Shown piece by piece: positions 47,251-56,494 of a DNA stretch of 64,000 bases; within the stretch, counting starts at the first letter, position 1, and the number at the start of each line of letters is the position of its first letter. The translations under genes and the position numbers were made by a program. The stretch is taken from assembly GCA_910588435.1 (NCBI GenBank), contig CAJUPL010000001.1, forward strand, positions 1 to 64,000. Direction: 5' to 3'. Source of the DNA: an uncultured Eggerthellaceae bacterium (GTDB lineage Bacteria > Actinomycetota > Coriobacteriia > Coriobacteriales > Eggerthellaceae). The notes below the pieces were generated by a model. It did not search any database, was not told where the DNA came from, and saw only the letters and a list, made by a program, of their open reading frames with translations.

Positions 47251-47256
47251 TATAAT
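47251..47256 (+). promoter_or_regulatory. Candidate -10 element of gdhA
   Basis: TATAAT 51 bp before the gdhA ATG; the -35 is weak. An AAGGAG ribosome site lies at 47295-47300. Confidence 0.5.
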
Positions 47257-47277
47257 CTCCTGGACGCTATCAGATGA

Positions 47278-48639
<1,362 letters not shown>

Positions 48640-48651
48640 GAGGAGAAAGAC

Positions 48652-48687
48652 GATGTTGTCCTAGGATAGATATCCTAGGACAACATC
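48652..48687. terminator. 16-bp perfect palindrome between convergent genes
   Basis: Arms 48652-48667 and 48672-48687 are perfectly complementary with a 4-nt loop. The stop codon of the minus-strand hydrolase (48661-48663) is inside the left arm. No T-run on either side, so this is a strong bidirectional hairpin rather than a standard rho-independent terminator. Confidence 0.75.
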
Positions 48688-49254
48688 GGTATCTACAACG
48701 CGGCTGTCATAGCAGCGCGTGAAGTAATCAAGGCCATCTTCTTGCGTGCCGATCAGGAAGGTGGCGCATGCATCTGCGGCAACCACTGTCTTATAAGTGC
48801 GGAAATATGCACCAGCAAGCGTCTGAAGGACGCAGATGTTCGTATCGCATCCGCAGACTAGAAGCGTATCCACGCCTAGCTCTCTCAGCGTCAGATCAAG
48901 GTCTGTTTGGAAGAAGCCGTCATACCTGCGCTTGGGGATGATGAGGTCATCTTCTTGAGGCTCAAGCAGGCTCAACGGCTTAGCAGCTTCAGTGCCCCTG
49001 ATCCCATGCTCTCCCCATAGCTCCAGCTCCCTGTCCAATCCGGGGATGTGAGCATCGCAGCTGAATATCACAGGGACGTTCGCATCATGTGCGGCTGAGA
49101 CGATTCGCCTGCAATTCTCAGCCATATCTTCAAGGCCGGGAGTGGCTCCTTCGCTGCCTCCAAGGACATCCACCACCAATACAGCAGTCTTCGTCAGATC
49201 CACCTCGTTGGATCTCTGCCATTCGGTATCTTGTGCAACTGGTAGGTACGCCAT
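48661..49254 (-). CDS. Cysteine hydrolase, isochorismatase/nicotinamidase-like
   Basis: About 197 residues. Catalytic Asp in VLVVDVLGG, Lys in IPKRRYDGFFQTDLD and Cys in LVCGCDTNICVLQTLAGAYFR (in parts) form the triad of the isochorismatase-like hydrolase superfamily. Substrate is uncertain: nicotinamide, an N-carbamoyl compound or isochorismate are options; VCGCDTNICV is closest to nicotinamidase-type enzymes. Start at ATG 49254 with GAAGGGA six nt upstream; an ATG at 49260 is too close to that site. Confidence 0.8.
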   Translation of the reverse strand: MAYLPVAQDTEWQRSNEVDLTKTAVLVVDVLGGSEGATPGLEDMAENCRRIVSAAHDANVPVIFSCDAHIPGLDRELELWGEHGIRGTEAAKPLSLLEPQEDDLIIPKRRYDGFFQTDLDLTLRELGVDTLLVCGCDTNICVLQTLAGAYFRTYKTVVAADACATFLIGTQEDGLDYFTRCYDSRVVDTDVVLGYLS

Positions 49255-49304
49255 ATCCATTCCCTTCATCATCAGCATCGAAGCAACCCATTCTAAGGCA
49301 AGCG

Positions 49305-49378
49305 TACCCGGATGCCAGAAAATGGTCAGATTAGCTAGCCAGGAGCAGATCGTCTATCCAGGAATGACAGGCTGCCCT
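49305..49378 (+). repeat. Degenerate family A copy R4 (right half only)
   Basis: Alignment with R2 854-930 keeps ACCCGGA, GGTCAG, TAGCC-GG-GCAGA, TCTATCC-GG and GGCT-CCCT in order and at nearly the same spacing. Stem IV arms 49307-49311/49358-49362 pair with one mismatch; stem V GGTC/GATC still pairs. Stems I-III are absent. It lies between the cysteine hydrolase and the HEPN gene. Confidence 0.6.
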
Positions 49379-49379
49379 T

Positions 49380-49787
49380 TCAAAAAGAAGCGAGAAGATC
49401 TTGATCGTAGCTTGCCTCTAGGTCAGATATGAGCTTCTTGAAAGCTGGGATATATGCCCCCAGTATGCTGTTGACGATGCGAGTGGCTGCCTCTTCATCA
49501 TAGACATGCTGGGCGGTATTCCTGTCATCTAGCATGGCAAGCCATGTGGCCTCGTCAATGAAGTCATAAGCAGCATATGCTGACTTGATGATGCCGCGAG
49601 GCGATCCAGTTGCAGCATCCATGCGGCCTTCATATCGAAGGGCTTTCTGAAGCAGCTTCCAAGCCAGCTCGAATTGCAGGGTGAATTTGTCGATGATGCC
49701 GCTCTTGATGAATTCGTTCTCAAGGTCTTGCTGGGGCGCTTGTTGCAGGATCTGAAGGTTCGCCTTGTAGTTCTCGTACTTAGCCAT
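49380..49787 (-). CDS. HEPN-domain protein (HepT / HI0074-like), putative toxin
   Basis: 135-residue all-helical HEPN protein of the nucleotidyltransferase substrate-binding type. The motif RNTAQHVY fits R-x4-H-x-Y, the RNase motif of HepT toxins, where the Tyr is the residue AMPylated by the MntA partner. FELAWKLLQKALRYEG and PRGIIKSAYAAYDFI are typical of the HI0074 group. It overlaps the upstream MNT gene by 8 bp, so the two are co-translated. Toxicity is inferred from family, not shown. Confidence 0.85.
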   Translation of the reverse strand: MAKYENYKANLQILQQAPQQDLENEFIKSGIIDKFTLQFELAWKLLQKALRYEGRMDAATGSPRGIIKSAYAAYDFIDEATWLAMLDDRNTAQHVYDEEAATRIVNSILGAYIPAFKKLISDLEASYDQDLLASF

Positions 49788-50067
49788 AGATCGCAGTCCC
49801 TTCTGAAGCGATGCGGTCTCTCAATTCTGTGCTGATATCTTCTTCAAGGTTGATGAAATCGAACTGGAGCAGGGTAGGGCAATGCTCTTCCATCTGGAAT
49901 TCGAACTCATGCATATCGCCCCCCTGGATGGCAAGGTCTATATCGCTCTTCTCAGAGAAGGTTCCCGTTGCGCGTGAGCCGAACAGGATGACCCTCTCTA
50001 GCTCATTCGAGCGGGCGGTTTCTGCTATGAAGTCAAGCACTTCTCGTTTAAGGCCGAATTGCTCCAT
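49780..50067 (-). CDS. Minimal nucleotidyltransferase (MNT / MntA-like), putative antitoxin
   Basis: 95 residues from ATG 50067 (GGAG six nt upstream; a TTG at 50079 is the alternative). LFGSRATGTFSEKSDIDLA fits the GS-x10-DxD catalytic motif exactly and DFINLEE supplies the third acidic residue region. In known HEPN-MNT pairs this enzyme neutralises the HEPN RNase by AMPylation. First gene of the pair, downstream of tRNA-Asp and its terminator on the same strand. Confidence 0.87.
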   Translation of the reverse strand: MEQFGLKREVLDFIAETARSNELERVILFGSRATGTFSEKSDIDLAIQGGDMHEFEFQMEEHCPTLLQFDFINLEEDISTELRDRIASEGTAIYG

Positions 50068-50083
50068 AGAGGGCTCCAATATG

Positions 50084-50112
50084 AAAAGAACCTGGATATG
50101 CTATCCAGGTTC
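50084..50112 (-). terminator. Intrinsic terminator after tRNA-Asp
   Basis: 11-bp perfect stem (50088-50098 with 50102-50112), 3-nt loop; on the minus strand it is followed by TTTT (plus bases 50084-50087). Separates the tRNA from the MNT gene. Confidence 0.85.
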
Positions 50113-50124
50113 GTACCATTCAAA

Positions 50125-50201
<77 letters not shown>

Positions 50202-50233
50202 GCAAATCAGCTGCTGCGAAAAGCAGCCTGAAC

Positions 50234-50262
50234 ATTATAAGCACAACATATCTCTAATACAA
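50234..50262 (-). promoter_or_regulatory. Promoter of tRNA-Asp
   Basis: On the minus strand: TTGTAT (50262-50257), 17-bp spacer, TATAAT (50239-50234). It lies just after the mnmA stop. A small GCTGC/GCAGC hairpin sits between it and the tRNA. Confidence 0.75.
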
Positions 50263-50270
50263 GCGAGAAT

Positions 50271-51293
50271 TCAGATAATCTTTGCTCCACCTAGAACGAG
50301 GTCGTCAAGATAGAGCGCGGCTGTCTGACCTGGGGCTGGTCTCACGCAGGGATCATCAAGCGCTAGCTCAGCAGAATCCCCTCCAACGGATATGGTGCAA
50401 GCAACAGGCTCCATCCTGTACCTGAGCTTTGCTTGGCAGCGCGTGCCACTGACCAGATCAGGGGAGAGCACGTTCAGCTCTGTGAGCTTGACCGAATCGT
50501 TCATGGCATCATCCATCTTGCCCAAGATCACTTGGTTGCGTTCGATATCCTTGCCTATCACGTATGCCGGGTAACCCAAAGCCACTCCCAAGCCCTTGCG
50601 CTGGCCCTCGGTGAATAGATACGCGCCATCGTGCCCACCTAGATCGTTGCCGTCCGCATCAAGGATGCGCCCAGGTCTCATGCCTAATTCATCTTTCAAG
50701 AAATCGTTGGAAGAGCCGTTGATGAAGCAGATGTCTTGAGACTCAGTCCTTGATGCGCAAGGCAGGCCACTGTCCTCTGCGATCCTCTTGACCTCTCGTT
50801 TGGTCATGCCGCCTAAAGGAAAGCGCGCATCGGTGAGGCGTGAGAGCGGGACCCTGCTCAAGAAGTAGGTCTGGTCCTTTCGCGGGTCCCTCGCCTTGAG
50901 CAGGCGTGTGCCACTGCTGCCATGCTCCAAGCAACAGTAATGCCCTGTAGCCACCATATCACAGCCAAGGGCGTGAGCCATCTCAGCAAAGGCGTCGAAC
51001 TTGATCCGCATGTTGCACTCAACGCATGGATTGGGCGTGAGTCCTGCAGCATAAGAAGCCTTGAATGGCTCGATGACCTGACTCTCGAATGCATCCTCCA
51101 TCAGGAAGACCTCATGGGGGATGCCGATCGCAGAGCATGCCTGCCTTGCATAGGCTACGTTCTCCTCGTCTGCATCAACACCAAGCGTCATCGTGGCCCC
51201 AATGCAGTCCACGCCCTCTCCCGCAAGGAGCATGGCGGCAACGCTGGAGTCAACGCCCCCGCTCATGGCTATGCAGATGCGGCCATCTGACAT
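50271..51293 (-). CDS. mnmA: tRNA-specific 2-thiouridylase
   Basis: Adds sulphur to U34 of tRNA-Lys/Glu/Gln. PP-loop ATPase motif SGGVDSS (11-17), first catalytic Cys in NPCVECNMRIKF, second in SQDICFI, and the C-terminal beta domain. 340 residues from ATG 51293, chosen by AAAGGAG six nt upstream. On the same strand as tRNA-Asp and the HEPN/MNT pair. Confidence 0.94.
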   Translation of the reverse strand: MSDGRICIAMSGGVDSSVAAMLLAGEGVDCIGATMTLGVDADEENVAYARQACSAIGIPHEVFLMEDAFESQVIEPFKASYAAGLTPNPCVECNMRIKFDAFAEMAHALGCDMVATGHYCCLEHGSSGTRLLKARDPRKDQTYFLSRVPLSRLTDARFPLGGMTKREVKRIAEDSGLPCASRTESQDICFINGSSNDFLKDELGMRPGRILDADGNDLGGHDGAYLFTEGQRKGLGVALGYPAYVIGKDIERNQVILGKMDDAMNDSVKLTELNVLSPDLVSGTRCQAKLRYRMEPVACTISVGGDSAELALDDPCVRPAPGQTAALYLDDLVLGGAKII

Positions 51294-51430
51294 GCAGTTC
51301 TCCTTTGGCAAAATGAAGCGCGGCTCACGCTCTTTTTGTGCAATGCTATACGAAAACGAGGCTCTAAAGGCGCTGGCGTTGAGCGACTTGGGGCAGATCA
51401 TGGGACTTGAGAGCGGAGGTGGCTTCTCCT

Positions 51431-53491
51431 TTGCGGGTATTTCGCTTTCTGCGAGGGCATGTGCGTGCGGTGCTCCTTTGCGTGCTCTTGCTCATCGGTT
51501 GCGTTGCATGCGATCTTGCCATACCAACCCTCACATCTGACATCGTGGACGTTGGCATCCAACAATCTGGCGTGGATCATGTATCCGTGGAGGAGATGTC
51601 CGCATCAACGCATGAGGCCATAGCGAAGAGCCTTCCAGCTGACGATGACCGCCTCTTCGAAGGTGCGTACGAACAAGCTGATGATGGCATCTGGCATATG
51701 ACCGAAGAGGGCTATGCGCACAGGTCAGAGCTTGACCAGCTGATAGCCGGTCCCCTCGTGAGCATCCATTTCCCAGACAAGGCGGGTGCTTTCGAGAAGG
51801 GCCCATCAGAGCTCATAGGCCAACAGGCCGTGGCAGCCGCGCTCAAAGAGTACTCGGGGCTTGGCGTGGACTTGCAGGGAAAGCAGATGAGCTATCTTGT
51901 GGGCACTGGCGCGCTGATGGTCGGGATAGCGGCGCTCAGCATGGTGCTGAACATCCTCGTAGGGTTGATAGCTGCGCGCACCGGTTCCACCATAGGAAGG
52001 GATCTGAGGAGAGGGCTATTCAGCAAGGTGGTCTCCTTTTCGGATGCAGAGATATCAGAGTTCTCGGCAGCGTCCCTGATCACAAGAGGCACGAACGACA
52101 TCCAGCTCATACAGAACGTGACCATCATGATCTTGCGCATGGTGCTATATGCGCCAATCGTAGCCATAGGCGGCATCGTCATGGTCCTCTACACGGATGC
52201 ATCGCTTGGTTGGATCATCGTGGTGGCTGTTGCAGTGGTGGCGCTCGTCATCGGCGTGCTGTTCAAGGTGACAGGCCCCAAGTTCAAGATCATGCAGCCT
52301 TTGATAGACAAGGTTAATCTCATCGCGCGTGAGATGCTCACAGGCCTTCCGGTCATCCGTGCATTCGGAAGGCAAGCCTATGAGCAGGAGCGCTTCGATG
52401 AGGCCTCTGTGCGCCTCATGAAGACGCAGCTGTTCACCAACAGGGCGATGAGCTTCATGATGCCGACGATGATGCTGGTCATGAATCTCACCAGCGTGGC
52501 AATAGTCTGGTTCGGTGGACATTACATACAAGAAGGCCTCATCCAGACGGGCGACATGATCGCGTTCATCACATATTCCATGGTCATCATCATGGGATTC
52601 CTCATGATAGGGATGATCTCCATCATGCTCCCCAGGGCAGATGTTGCAGCTGAGCGCGTGCAGGAGGTGCTCTCATGCGAATGCGTGGTGCAAGATCCCG
52701 ATGAGCCCCAATGCATGGAAGCTGAGGAGCGCGGCGCATCCATCGAATTCAAGAACGTGTCATTCCGATATCCAGGAAGCGAAGGCTGCGCGCTGGAGGA
52801 TGTCAGCTTCAAGGTGGAGCCTGGTCAGACGGTGGGCATCATCGGCGGCACAGGTTCTGGCAAGTCCACCATATTGAAGCTGATGGAGCGCTTCTACGAC
52901 ACATGCTCTGGAAGCGTCATTGTCAACGGGGCTGATGTCAAGGACGTGAGGCAGTCGGAGCTCAGGCAGACCTTCGGATACGTTCCTCAAAGGTCATTCC
53001 TCTTCTCAGGAACGGTGGACACGAACGTTGCCTACTCTGACGAATCCATGACCGAGGCGAACGTGGAGAGAGCTGTGCGGATAGCCCAGGCTCAGGGCTT
53101 TGTGAGCGACCGTCCAGAAGGCATGGATTCTTCCATCGCGCAAGGCGGGCAGAACATCTCTGGAGGGCAGAGGCAGCGGTTGTGCATCGCTCGCGCCATT
53201 GCATCAGATGCGAAGGCCTATCTGTTCGATGACTCATTCAGCGCGCTTGATTACAAGACGGATTCAAGGTTGTGTCACGCCCTTGACGAGGAGCTTGCTG
53301 GTGCCACTAAGGTGATAGTGGCTCAGCGGATCTCATCCATCAGGAACGCTGACAAGATAGTGGTCATGAAAGATGGGCGAGTAGCTGGCTTCGGCACGCA
53401 TGATGAGCTGATGGATGACTGCGAAACGTACAGTCATATCGCGCTCTCGCAGCTCACTGAAGCGGAGCTTGCGATGGGAGGTGATGCATGA
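51431..53491 (+). CDS. ABC exporter half-transporter, degenerate-site subunit
   Basis: Permease-ATPase of a heterodimeric type IV ABC exporter. TM1 is followed by an inserted extracytoplasmic region of about 120 residues (SDIVDVGIQQSG onward) before TM2, as in BmrD-like subunits. ATPase: Walker A GGTGSGKST, signature ISGGQRQR, Walker B AYLFDDSFSALD. The residue after Walker B is Asp instead of catalytic Glu, marking the non-catalytic site. The start is uncertain: TTG 51431 with GGAGGT 10 nt upstream, or TTG 51407. The stop overlaps the partner gene (ATGA). Confidence 0.88.
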   Translation: MRVFRFLRGHVRAVLLCVLLLIGCVACDLAIPTLTSDIVDVGIQQSGVDHVSVEEMSASTHEAIAKSLPADDDRLFEGAYEQADDGIWHMTEEGYAHRSELDQLIAGPLVSIHFPDKAGAFEKGPSELIGQQAVAAALKEYSGLGVDLQGKQMSYLVGTGALMVGIAALSMVLNILVGLIAARTGSTIGRDLRRGLFSKVVSFSDAEISEFSAASLITRGTNDIQLIQNVTIMILRMVLYAPIVAIGGIVMVLYTDASLGWIIVVAVAVVALVIGVLFKVTGPKFKIMQPLIDKVNLIAREMLTGLPVIRAFGRQAYEQERFDEASVRLMKTQLFTNRAMSFMMPTMMLVMNLTSVAIVWFGGHYIQEGLIQTGDMIAFITYSMVIIMGFLMIGMISIMLPRADVAAERVQEVLSCECVVQDPDEPQCMEAEERGASIEFKNVSFRYPGSEGCALEDVSFKVEPGQTVGIIGGTGSGKSTILKLMERFYDTCSGSVIVNGADVKDVRQSELRQTFGYVPQRSFLFSGTVDTNVAYSDESMTEANVERAVRIAQAQGFVSDRPEGMDSSIAQGGQNISGGQRQRLCIARAIASDAKAYLFDDSFSALDYKTDSRLCHALDEELAGATKVIVAQRISSIRNADKIVVMKDGRVAGFGTHDELMDDCETYSHIALSQLTEAELAMGGDA

Positions 53492-55512
53492 TGGCCAAAA
53501 GGACAGGAGAGGGCATCGTCGCATCTGAACTCCAAGAGATCAAGGCAGCTGAGCTGGATAGGCTCACAGCAGAAGAGCGAAAGAGCGTCAGGACAAAGGT
53601 TCGCATAGCCTCCTTGACTGGCTCCGGGATGAGCTCTGAGGGAGCGAAGCGGCCGCATAGGGGAGCGGGTCAGGGACCTCACGGGCCCGGGATGCATGGA
53701 GGAGAGCGTGCGAGGGATTTCTCTGGCACCATGCGCAAGATGCTCTCATTCATGGGGCAGTTCAAGCTGCATATCATCTTAGTGCTCATATTCGCCATTG
53801 GCTCCACCGTCTTCAACATCGTAGGCCCTAAGGTGCTCTCGGAAGCAACAACGGCGCTATTCGAAGGCGTCATCGCCCAGATAGGTGGCACTGGCGGAAT
53901 CGATTTCGATCTGGTTGCCAGGATCCTCATCACCACGCTCATCCTGTATCTGGTATCAGCGGCTTGCTCGTGGATCCAGAGCTGGACGATGTCATATGTG
54001 TCGCAGGAGACGTGCTATAGGCTGCGTGACGCCATAGCGAAGAAGATAGACAGGATGCCCTTCGGATACTTCGAGAAGAGCTCAACGGGAGATACTCTAT
54101 CGCGCATAACGAATGACGTTGACACGCTTGGGCAGAGCTTGAACCAAGGCGTGACGCAGCTGATCACCTCCACAGTCACCGTCATCGGCGTGATCGTGAT
54201 GATGCTCTCCATCAATTGGCTCCTCACGTTGATCACCCTTGTGATGGTGCCCTTGTCCCTCATCTTGGTGAGCGTTGTTGTCAAGGCATCCCAGAAGCAC
54301 TTCTACGCGCAGCAAGCGCTCTTAGGGCAAGTGAATGCGCAGACCGAGGAGACGTTCTCTGGGCATCAGATAGTCAAGGCGTTCGGGCGCGAAGATGAGA
54401 CGGTCCGCATGTTCAATGAGGCGAATGACGCCCTGTATGAGGCAGGCTGGAAGTCTCAGTTCCTCTCGGGGCTGATGAAGCCTGTCATGGACCTCATCGG
54501 GAACCTGGGGTATGTGGCTGTGGCCATAACAGGTGCCTTCTTGGCTGTTCAAGGCACGATCACAGTTGGGGATATCCAGGCATTCATCCAGTACGTGAAG
54601 AACTTCACGCAGCCGATCACGCAGCTTGCACAAGTGAGCAACGTGCTCCAGCAGCTGGCTGCAGCGGCTGAGAGGATATTCGACTTCTTGGATCAACCAG
54701 AGATGGAGCCTGAAGCCAAGACGCATGAGGCGAATGGCCTTGAGTGCGATGTGGTCTTCGATGATGTTGAGTTCGGATATGACCCAGACAAGCCCGTCCT
54801 CAAGGACCTTGATGAGCGGGTGTCAGAAGGGCAGACCGTGGCCATCGTGGGTCCCACAGGCGCTGGGAAGACGACGATAGTCAAGCTGCTCATGCGCTTC
54901 TATGAGCCTACTAGCGGACACATCTCCATCGGCGGTGTGGACATATCAACGCTATCCAAAGACGATGAGCGCAGTCTCTTCGCGATGGTGCTCCAAGATG
55001 CATGGCTCTTCAGCGGGACCATTCGGGAGAACATCCGCTATGGAAGGCTTGATGCAACCGATGAGGAAGTGGAGGCTGCGGCGAAGCGGGCATATGCAGA
55101 CCACTTCATCACCACGCTGCCGTCCGGGTACGAATTCAGGCTGAACGAGGACGCATCGAACATAAGCGCAGGGCAGAAGCAGCTGCTAACGATAGCGCGC
55201 GCCATCTTGGCTGATAGGCGCATGCTCATCTTGGATGAGGCCACCAGCTCTGTTGACACGCGGACGGAAGCGAAGATCCAAGAGGCGATGGATAACCTGA
55301 TGGAGGGACGCACGTCATTCGTGATAGCGCATAGGCTCTCCACCATCCGCAACGCTGACGTGATACTGGTCATGGATGCGGGTCGTGTGATAGAGAGCGG
55401 AACGCATGAGCAGCTCCTTGCAAGAGGCGGACGATACGCCGAACTGTATAATTCACAATTCGATGCTGAGCCTGAAGATGACAGGCAAGGCGATGATGTG
55501 CATATGACATGA
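53488..55512 (+). CDS. ABC exporter half-transporter, catalytic subunit
   Basis: 674 residues. A long polar N-terminus (1-75, with a Gly/Pro/His-rich stretch) precedes six helices. ATPase: Walker A GPTGAGKTT, signature ISAGQKQL (Ala replaces Gly), Walker B MLILDEATSSVD with catalytic Glu. Paired with the previous subunit this gives one full site (this Walker B, partner SGGQ) and one degenerate site (partner Asp, this SAGQ), as in TM287/288 and BmrCD exporters. Substrates may be drugs, lipids or peptides. GGAGGT precedes the ATG. Confidence 0.9.
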   Translation: MMAKRTGEGIVASELQEIKAAELDRLTAEERKSVRTKVRIASLTGSGMSSEGAKRPHRGAGQGPHGPGMHGGERARDFSGTMRKMLSFMGQFKLHIILVLIFAIGSTVFNIVGPKVLSEATTALFEGVIAQIGGTGGIDFDLVARILITTLILYLVSAACSWIQSWTMSYVSQETCYRLRDAIAKKIDRMPFGYFEKSSTGDTLSRITNDVDTLGQSLNQGVTQLITSTVTVIGVIVMMLSINWLLTLITLVMVPLSLILVSVVVKASQKHFYAQQALLGQVNAQTEETFSGHQIVKAFGREDETVRMFNEANDALYEAGWKSQFLSGLMKPVMDLIGNLGYVAVAITGAFLAVQGTITVGDIQAFIQYVKNFTQPITQLAQVSNVLQQLAAAAERIFDFLDQPEMEPEAKTHEANGLECDVVFDDVEFGYDPDKPVLKDLDERVSEGQTVAIVGPTGAGKTTIVKLLMRFYEPTSGHISIGGVDISTLSKDDERSLFAMVLQDAWLFSGTIRENIRYGRLDATDEEVEAAAKRAYADHFITTLPSGYEFRLNEDASNISAGQKQLLTIARAILADRRMLILDEATSSVDTRTEAKIQEAMDNLMEGRTSFVIAHRLSTIRNADVILVMDAGRVIESGTHEQLLARGGRYAELYNSQFDAEPEDDRQGDDVHMT

Positions 55513-55524
55513 AAGCGAAGGCTG

Positions 55525-56367
55525 ATGATAGGTTCTGCTGACAAGGGATCCAAAAAGGCGCTTGACCACGGCCTTTGCGACGGCGTGATGGATACCTGCT
55601 CTGGTGAAAGCCTGCTGCCAAAGGGCGTGATCCGCGTCACCCCGGAAGCCCTAGCCTCTGAGAGGCTCCTTGCGAAGGGCTTCCATCCAACTCAGGATGC
55701 TCCTGTGAAGATCGCGGCCTTTGATTTCGACGGCACATGCATCTCAGGGTCATCTCCGAAGAAGCTGGTCAAGCGTCTGACCCGCCTTCGCAGGCTGTCT
55801 CTCTACAAGCTCATCCGCATCGGCGTTTGGGGCTTGGCCTACAAGATGAACAAGCCACGTGACGATGAGGGTGTTAGAGGACGCGTCTTCTCGGCGTTCG
55901 CAGGGCTCCCCGCGCTCAAGGTGAACGAGCAGCTCTGTGAATTCTATGCGAATGCGATAGACCCTCTCTTCCGAATGGAAGCGGATGCCTGCATGTTCGC
56001 GCATCTTGAGCAAGGACACGCAGTGGTGGTGATCTCAGCCAGCTTCGAGCCGATGATAGCCTCTGCCATGACATTCCATCCCATCCAGTTCGCCATGGCA
56101 TCCAGGATGCACATAGACGAGAATGGGTGCTACACGGATCAGGTAGAGGGGTTGCCTACAGAAGGCCCGGCGAAGGTGGAGGTCCTTCGCACCTTCGCGG
56201 ACGCTTACTTCGGTGAGGGCATGTGGGAGCTCGGTTGGGCATACGGGGATCATTATTCTGACTTGGAGCTCTTGCAAGAGGCAGAGCATCCATGTGCGGT
56301 GACGCCAGACAAGAAGCTAGAGGATCATGCCCGGAGCGCCGGTTGGGAGATAGCTGACTGGGTCTGA
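55525..56367 (+). CDS. HAD-IB family phosphatase
   Basis: 280 residues. The nucleophile pair is Asp67/Asp69 in FDFDGTCISGSS; motif II VVISASFEP; conserved Lys in TEGPAKVEVL; motif IV GDHYSDLELL. This matches the HAD-IB group (phosphoserine phosphatase-like and related hydrolases). About 60 residues precede the first motif and are not recognised. SerB activity is possible given serC/serA in the genome, but GDHYSDLEL and the length fit the uncharacterised HAD-IB hydrolases better. Twelve bp after the exporter genes. Confidence 0.8.
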   Translation: MIGSADKGSKKALDHGLCDGVMDTCSGESLLPKGVIRVTPEALASERLLAKGFHPTQDAPVKIAAFDFDGTCISGSSPKKLVKRLTRLRRLSLYKLIRIGVWGLAYKMNKPRDDEGVRGRVFSAFAGLPALKVNEQLCEFYANAIDPLFRMEADACMFAHLEQGHAVVVISASFEPMIASAMTFHPIQFAMASRMHIDENGCYTDQVEGLPTEGPAKVEVLRTFADAYFGEGMWELGWAYGDHYSDLELLQEAEHPCAVTPDKKLEDHARSAGWEIADWV

Positions 56368-56494
56368 TGGTGCGTTTGCGGTTTTAGCATGTGCATTGGG
56401 ATGTCAAACGTATGTTCCCATCATCTGCTGTCTGCCTAATATAGAATAGGCGCAAAAGAGAAGACGCGCATCTGATTGCATGAGAGGTTCGGAT

